Source: Aedes albopictus (taxonomy: Eukaryota > Arthropoda > Insecta > Diptera > Culicidae). From it: a stretch of DNA of 64,000 nt. Shown piece by piece: positions 57,513 to 64,000 of this stretch. The notes below the pieces were generated by a model. The model was given only the letters and a program-made list of their open reading frames with translations. It made no database searches and was not told the origin of the DNA. The stretch lies in contig NC_085138.1 in NCBI RefSeq assembly GCF_035046485.1, positions 368,035,238 through 368,099,237 on the forward strand. Direction: 5' to 3'. Each line of letters starts with the position of its first letter. Positions within the stretch are counted from its first letter, which is position 1. The position numbers and the translations under genes are program-made.

Positions 57513-58895
57513 GGTGTCCGGCCGTTTGACCGAACGCCGTTTGGCCGAATGCCGTTTGGCCGAAAGTTTCATTTGGCCGAATGCCGTTTGGCCGAATTAT
57601 GATTGAAGGAATTCAGAGGTGAGGACAAACTTCGGGTAACATTCTTATTGCCAATGTGATCATCAGAAGTTTTTTCTTCCTTTGATCATATGCTAGGGTA
57701 ACCAATATAATTTGGACCCCCATATATTTTGGACCCCCTGGTTCGTATTTTCATAAATTTCACAGATTCAATGAAGAGATGACTTAAAATTTTTGAATCA
57801 TTCTCTAAATTAGATTGTTCTGCACGAGTAGCAATCATTTCCTCACCGGAAATATCATTAGTTGCCTTAAAATTAGTTTTTGTTTATCTCGTCATCCGTG
57901 CGAGTGTCGCGGCATGTTTACGTAGAGAAAGTGTGATGCTGGGCAAACTTGCAGATGTAAACAAAAACGTTTATCATTCTGGCGCATTTAATTCGCAAAG
58001 TTCATCTGATCATCCTTTGTCAATCAAGTAATTAGGATGCGATCCAGGATATTCAAGTGGCAGATTCTACGAAAATAGTTTCAAATGGGTTTAAACACCG
58101 GGTGTACAAAATATATACTTAAGAGGGTCCAAAATACATTGGGGTGTCCAAAATTGTGAAAACTGATGCTTCAAAAATCTGTTATTTCCATCAATTTTTC
58201 AGCCAGAAATGACCTTGTGGGTATTTTTGACGGACAGTGGAGGCTTTTACGGTCATACCAACATCATCACACGCTATGTCTGAACCTACAGATTATAAAA
58301 ATTGAACGTACATCGGGTTTCTTTCCATAAAACATCAGTATTCGAGCTATATTTTCATTTGCAGAAGGTTTCAAAATATTCTATCGGGGAAATTTTGATT
58401 TTTCCATCTTTTTGACCGTTTTTCATACAAATTTGCTTGAAATCCTCATTTTCGGTCAATTTCTCTCCCATACAAAATGTATGGAAAAATTTGCACCGAT
58501 AGAATATTTTAAAACCTTCTGCAAATGAAAATATAGCTTGAATACTGATGTTTTATGGAAAGAAACCCGATGTACGTTCAATTTTTATAATCTGTAGGTT
58601 CAGACATAGCGTGCATCATTATGTGTAACAGCCTCTGAGTCTGTTTGATTTGAGCTTCAATTCAAACTAATGTCCTCTAGGGGTCCAAAATTCGACCGTT
58701 ACCCTATTCTTTCTAGTTTAACTATTGAGGGAATCAGTTGGCATTGAAACTGTGCTTTTTTGTCTAAGATTTTTCCTTCTATGAATCATAGGCTGTTCTT
58801 CCGATTTATACTGATGTGGAGAGCAATGGCATGACTACTTGAGTACATCATTTATTTTTCAGCCAAACGGCATTCGGCCAAATGACCCGGAACCC
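57513..58895. mobile_element. hAT-like non-autonomous element with GCCGTTTGGCCGAA ends and 8-bp duplication
   Basis: The 8-bp word gtaaataa flanks it at 57505-57512 and 58896-58903. The left end has ggtgtccggccgtttgaccg, then three further gccgtttggccgaa-type units. The right end has the complementary ccaaacggcattcggccaaa and ccggaaccc. An 8-bp duplication fits the hAT superfamily. There is no transposase frame. Another element is nested inside. Confidence 0.65.
57694..58706. mobile_element. Nested element with TAGGGTAAC ends
   Basis: Ends tagggtaaccaatataattt (57694, continuing to ggaccccc) and the complement of tagggtaacggtcgaatttt are inverted. Inside lies a further foldback, 58245-58380 against 58495-58615 (ttctttccataaaacatcag against ctgatgttttatggaaagaa), so three levels are stacked here. 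Confidence 0.65.
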
Positions 58896-58904
58896 GTAAA
58901 TAAT

Positions 58905-59445
58905 CACTGTACTTACCTACTTCGGTGTAAATACAAGAAAAATATGCCAATTTAACATCCCCATATGCTCTGCAAAGTTTGAGTGTAGACCAAGGGATAT
59001 TACCTGGGGGTGGTACTCTGTGGCTCTGGTAAACATGGAGATTTCTAAAGACAAAAAAGTTTGAGCAAAAATGAAATGCATATTAGGAGTAATAAGATAT
59101 TTTCAACGATGAGATTTTTTTTTGGATAATTTGCAAACCGCTCAAGTTGATCGAAATTAGAACTTTAATTTCACTCCTCTTACAAAATGCAATTTTTTCT
59201 CCTTTTGCGTATGACAAAGCAAACCGCACCGAAGCTGCAGCTAGCCGAATTGTTCTTCATCCCCGTGCAATTTTCACTTTTCCAGATTCACATGTTGAAC
59301 CAACCTTCAATCCACACCCCACAAAAGCTCTGTGGCACTTCAAAGTTATATTTTACAACTGCTATGAGCAGCAAAAGCTTTTCAATTACACAAATCAATC
59401 GCTTTTTTCCCGTTGGTAAATTGTTTGTATAAAGTTGTCTTCGTC
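58905..59445. other. AT-rich intergenic DNA, nothing recognised
   Basis: Open frames of 81-90 codons at 59147-59432 overlap in two frames and show no domain or codon signature. I see no structured repeat. Confidence 0.35.
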
Positions 59446-59449
59446 TAGG

Positions 59450-61095
59450 GAGGATGCAAGCAAATGTGAGGATTTTTATTTTTTTACCGTAAGAGTCGAA
59501 GGGTCTCAGATTTTCATGAAACTTTTTCCACAGGCAGAGTTCATGGACATTTGAACAAAATTTCCACCGTTGAGAAAATTTGTAAAGAAAAATCGGAAAA
59601 ACTATGCCCAAACTCGCGAAAAATTTTCAAAAAAAAATTTTTTGAAAAGATAATTTCATAAATTTTTGGGTTGAACTTTTTTTTCGATTTTGATTTATGA
59701 CCAATTTTGTGCATTTGTGCATTTTCTTTGAATAATCATAACTCCAGGACGAAGCATCATAGAAACAAAGTTTTTTTTTGAAAATGAAAAAAAAATCTCG
59801 GGAGTCCAAAAAGAATATGAGCTGGAAAAGGTTTTACACAAATTTTCCACCGTTGAGAGAATTCATGAAGAACAGCCGGTTAATTATTTCCAAACTCGCG
59901 GAAAATTTTTAAAACAATATTTTTAAGAAGGTAATTTCATTGCTTTTGTTCCTGAGGCCAATTTTGTGAAAAATTACCATATAATATAGGCTTATTTGGT
60001 CATTTTTCACAAAATTGATCATAACTCAGGAACGATAAAAAGTGCATTCCAAAAATTTCAGCGATTAAATCCTATGATATTACCTTCTCAAACATATTTT
60101 ATTAACTATTTTCCGCGAGTTTGGACATAGTTTTTTCGGGGCTTTTATTTTTTGGGATGATTTTTTTTTCAACGGTGGAAAAGTTTTTCTGCTTCATATT
60201 TTGTTTTTATTACTAAGAGAATTTGCTGTCATTTTTGAAAAAAAAAACTTTATTTCTACGATACTTCGTCTTTAAGGTTTTTTTAAAAAAAAAATGACTT
60301 ATACGACACTTTTGAACATTTTTTTACAAAATTGGCAATAACTCAAAAATGAAAAAAAGCATTCCAAAAATTTCAGCGATCAAAGCTTATGAAATTACCT
60401 TCTCAAAAATATTTTTATGAAAAATTTCCACGAATTTGGGCATAGTTTCTTCCGCTTTTCTTTACAAATTATCTAAACTGTGGCAAAATTTTGTGGAAAA
60501 CTTTTCCCAGTTCATATTTTTCTGGATTTCTGAGAAAATTCGCTTTCATTTTCATGAAACACTTTGTTTCTACGATGCCTCGTTTTTGAGTTATGATTTT
60601 TCAAAGAATAGGCTGATATTGCACATCTGGACATTTTTCAACAAAATTGGCCATAACTAAAAAAAAAGAGTATTCCAAAAATTCCAGCAATTAAAGCTTT
60701 TATAATAACCTTCTCAAAAATATTTTTTGGAAATTTTCCGCGAGTTTGGGCATAGCTTTCCGGCTTTCCTTTACGAATTTTCTCAACTGTGGAAAATTTT
60801 GTGGAAAACTTTTTCCAGTTCATTTTTTTTTTGGATGTTTGAGAAAAGTTTCTTTCATTTTCTAAAAAAAACTTTGTTTCTACGATGAATCGTTCTTGAG
60901 TTATGATTTTTCAAAGTAAGTATGTAGTATCAAGGGAAGACAAAAAAATCCACCTGAGTTTTCCTGGAAAATGGGCGAGCCTGAATTTTTCTCATTTTTT
61001 TTGTTCATATATCCATGAGCCCTGCTTGTGGAAAAAGTTTCATGAAAATCTGAGACCCTTCGACCCAAACCCGTACGGTAATAAAAAAATGCCCA
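59450..61095. mobile_element. Foldback element built of ~310-bp subrepeats
   Basis: The left edge (59495-59560, gagtcgaagggtctcag then cttttt-ccaca words) is inverted at the right edge (61025-61065, tgtggaaaaagtttcatgaa then ctgagacccttcgac). Units containing gcgagtttgggcatag, tttctcaac-gtgg, actttgtttctacgatg and ccaaaaatttcagcgatt occur at about 310-bp steps on the right (60115, 60430, 60740). They are inverted on the left (59600, 59895), with the turn near 59960-60010. It is AT-rich and noncoding. Confidence 0.65.
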
Positions 61096-61099
61096 AAAT

Positions 61100-62590
61100 T
61101 ACTAAGGTTTTCTTCGGTTACTCGTCTAGCGGATTATTTAAAAAGTTAAGTAATTCATCAAGAAATTTCTCCAAGGCTTGCTTTAGATATTTCTTCGAGA
61201 AATTATCCATAAATTTGTACAAGTATTCGCTAGATTCCGTTTCGTGTAGATTTCCATGGGTTTATTGTGAAACTCCAGCAGGGATTAAATAAAATATCTA
61301 GGGATTCGTTTTGAATAAGCTTTAGAATTTTTTTTCGGAGATTACTTCAAAATGTTCAATTGCAAAATATCCTGCGGGAATCCTCCATAGTTTCTTGCAT
61401 TATGTATTTTAGTGATTCGGGCAGGAGTTTCTCTTTGAGCTTTCTGCAGAAGTTCACACACAGATATTCCTCGATGTATTTTAATATCTCCGGCATTTCC
61501 TTTGAACATAACTCAATTTCCTCATGGATTCTTTAAGAATTTTTTTCGGAAATTCCTTTAGAAATACCTCATGGATCTTTACTGCAGCTCATCTACGTGT
61601 TTTTCCGGGTACGGTAATTTCTTCTTTTTCACCCTCAGATTGCTCAAGGAGCACTTTCAGAAAATCCTCCAAGAGTTTTATTGAAGGATTTTTTAAGAAA
61701 TTACCGTAAAAAATCGTCAATACTATTGAGTCTATAAACTATTCAAAAGTCTTCTGAGGTATTTCTCCAGAGGAATTACTTCATAAATTCTTTCTGGTAT
61801 TTTTTTTCAAGAATTTCCTTGAGGTTGCTTCAGATATTCCTCAAAGGATAAATTCAATGGATCTTCCCTAAATTTCCAGAGGGATTCTACTGGAGATTTA
61901 ATAAGAAATGCCTTCAAGGATTCCTTCAAAACATCTACAGATAATTTCGCAAGATTGTAGCAAGAGATTTCAACAAAACTTCTTCCATGAGTTTTTCAGA
62001 AATTTCTCTGAATTTTTTTTTAAATCTACAGAGATTTGTTATGATATCCTTCCAGTAGTTCTTTGAGAATTTTTTTTCAAGGATTCCGGTAAAAAAATCT
62101 ACAAGGTTTTTTTAGAAATTGATACTGAGATTACATCAGAAATAGTTTTTGGAGTTCCTTCAAAGATTCCTGCAAGAATTGTTGCAAATATTTTTTAACA
62201 CATTTTTTTTCGATACTTCCTTCAGAAATTACACAAAGAACGTTTGAAGGGGTTTCTTAAAATAATCTCCATAGAACTGTCTAAAAGAACCCTTGAAAAA
62301 ACTCCTGAAGAAATTTCTGGAAAAATTCCAAAAATAATTTCTGAAAGAGTTCCAGAAAAATTTCTGAATTTCTAAAAGACAACTCTAGAGGAATTTCTTA
62401 AAGAAATCTTTGAATCCCTGTAAAATGATTTCTGCTGGAACTGCATCTTTCGAAGAAGTCTTAGACGGAATTTCTGGAGAATATCCTGGTGAAAGCAATA
62501 CATGAAAGAAATTTTATAGCAATCCTTGGAGGAAATTCCTTAAGAATCTCTGAGGAATACCAAATGATATTTCTGAAATAATTTCTGCAC
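61100..62590. repeat. Degenerate GAATTCC/TTTCTCCAG-type repeat tract
   Basis: Words like ggaatttct, gatttcttc, ttccttcaag and gattcctgcaagaatt recur throughout, changing orientation near 62290. The frames contained in it are repeat-driven. Confidence 0.55.
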
Positions 62591-62594
62591 ATAT

Positions 62595-64000
62595 ATAAAA
62601 CAGAAAAGAGGCAGGCGAAGCTCCAATGAGGTTGTAGAGCCTGAAAGAATAAGATTGAAAGTTTTTAGGGGAAATGAGTTATAATTATCTTAAGGATTAG
62701 CATAAGCATTTAGCAAGTTACAGCCCTCCAATAGTGGAGAAATGTTATGGCCACGTCCTAGCGACCGCTGAAGGATTGGAAAGGAAGAATTGTTCGAACT
62801 CTTAAGAATGATATAGGAACCTTTACGACTTCTCAGGTCAAGTTGTCGCAAGGATTTGGGTGTTGTTAGTGGAAGGGTTAATTCCAAAGGATACGTTTGT
62901 TCTACGTTGAGGAGCACAAAATATTATTTGGTTATGTTGAGTCAGCTGCCTATATAATTCCTCTGCTGTGTTTTTTTCCGCCACCGATTACAGCATTGAG
63001 TGGTTGAAAATCTGGAATAGAAGAGTTTTATTGAATAAGCTTTTCGTGATACACTTGCTGCCACGGTATGTCACAGCGAGGTTCTTAAATCTCCTTGAAA
63101 TAAAATTTGCAGTGTACATTAAACACTTAAACATAAACACAGTAAAAAAAACTACTTCCCTATACCTACCTACGTTCGCTAGAAAAATAGCAAGATAAAA
63201 ATTTATTATGGTAGATAAATATTTCACTTTCATCTCAAAACTAAGCATGAAAACAATTAAAATTAAATTTATCCAAAATTCTGATTTTTCTAATAAAAAC
63301 GTGTTTTTGAACGGTTTTTGGTATTTATCCATTTTGAAACAATTTTTTAAAGGTATAGTTTATTCACAGCATTCTTAGGCAACAAAAATTTCTACAAAAG
63401 CACGCTTAAAATTTGAAATTGATCAAATGGTTAAAAAGGTATCGGACTCTAAAATTATTTTTTTTGTAAAAAGAAGAAAAAAATAATTAAATTTTTAAAA
63501 ACTCATATTTTTTGTAACTTTGGAAAAATTAAGCGTTCTACGAGTTTATTCGATATTCAATTTGTGAGTGATTCGTTAAAAAGGACTGTAAATCGGATAA
63601 AAATTGAAAAACCGCGTGTGGATAGCTCGAGTGTGTATAGAAGACTGATCATTCTTGAGCGGCGCCGCGGAGCCTATTGTTGTTTTTGGCCCACCGCGCA
63701 GGCGCGCGTATGCATAGGTGTGCATCGTATAATCGTTATTGATAAGGTACCACAGCCTTAAAGTGAAAAAAAAACCTTTTTATTACTTGAAAATTCAACT
63801 TTAAGGCGATTGCGCCACCGAATCTCAATATTTTTGGTTCTAACTCAAAAGTTTCTATTTTTATGTCATTTGAATCCAGAAGAGCTTGAGAATTTCAGAT
63901 TTCAACAACTTTTGAAAAATAAGCTGCAGCCTAGTAAACATGTTTTCATCAACAGGAATCATTTACACAAAGCAAAACATAGAACAAAATTTAAAATTTA
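62595..64000. other. Mixed AT-rich DNA at the window edge, no recognised gene
   Basis: The segment 62640-62960 has balanced composition and a - strand frame (62917-62690, MLLNVEQTYPLELTLPLTTP onward) that could be retroelement-derived but carries no motif I recognise. A short GC-rich island at 63590-63760 is open on the + strand from a GTG (no ATG) to TAA and may be part of an exon or an old repeat. The rest is poly(A)/poly(T)-rich. Confidence 0.3.

Overview
The window looks like Culicinae mosquito DNA, most likely Aedes. I infer this from the very high density of interspersed repeats, a tRNA-derived SINE of the Feilai/SINE200 kind, LOA-, CR1/L2- and RTE-type non-LTR retrotransposons, many foldback MITEs, and long tracts of degenerate GAATTCC / TTTCTCCAG-type repeat. 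No bacterial-style operons, tRNA genes or rRNA genes are visible. Only one host protein gene is certain.

That gene is a pickpocket-type DEG/ENaC sodium-channel subunit on the + strand. Its two coding exons are 16597-18002 and 18069-18366, separated by a 66-bp intron, and encode about 567 aa with both membrane segments intact. Two further short candidates are much weaker: an open frame beginning MGNASS at 40635, and a possible terminal exon at 54908-55018.

The left flank (1-16 kb) is a patchwork of DNA elements. It holds a 1.2-kb retroposon-like insertion with 26-bp target duplications, a TA-flanked Tc1/pogo-like element, two SINEs, several MITEs, seven ~154-bp tandem repeats and at least three long foldback structures.

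The centre (19-39 kb) is a three-level nest. A + strand LOA-clade element is split by a - strand CR1/L2-like element with a PHD-finger ORF1 and a poly(A) tail. The 5' UTR of that element is in turn split by a - strand LTR retroelement of 11.8 kb. Its two 392-bp LTRs differ at one base and are flanked by the 5-bp duplication GCGTC, with a polypurine tract and a primer-binding-like site on the - strand. I see no gag or pol inside it. Its interior is mostly satellite: about 46 copies of a 181-bp monomer, the distal half arranged as a 363-bp dimeric higher-order repeat, followed by about 5.5 copies of a 148-bp monomer. A young LTR element acting as a vehicle for two satellites is the most notable feature of the window.

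The right part (41-64 kb) holds a 2.9-kb foldback element with ~400-bp arms, ends that read CACGGTG and a 5-bp duplication (Transib-like). It also has a MULE-like foldback with a 9-bp duplication, three decayed RTE-like fragments, a hAT-like element with GCCGTTTGGCCGAA ends and an 8-bp duplication, and further AT-rich foldbacks. All boundaries were read by eye and family names are by motif resemblance, since no database search was possible.
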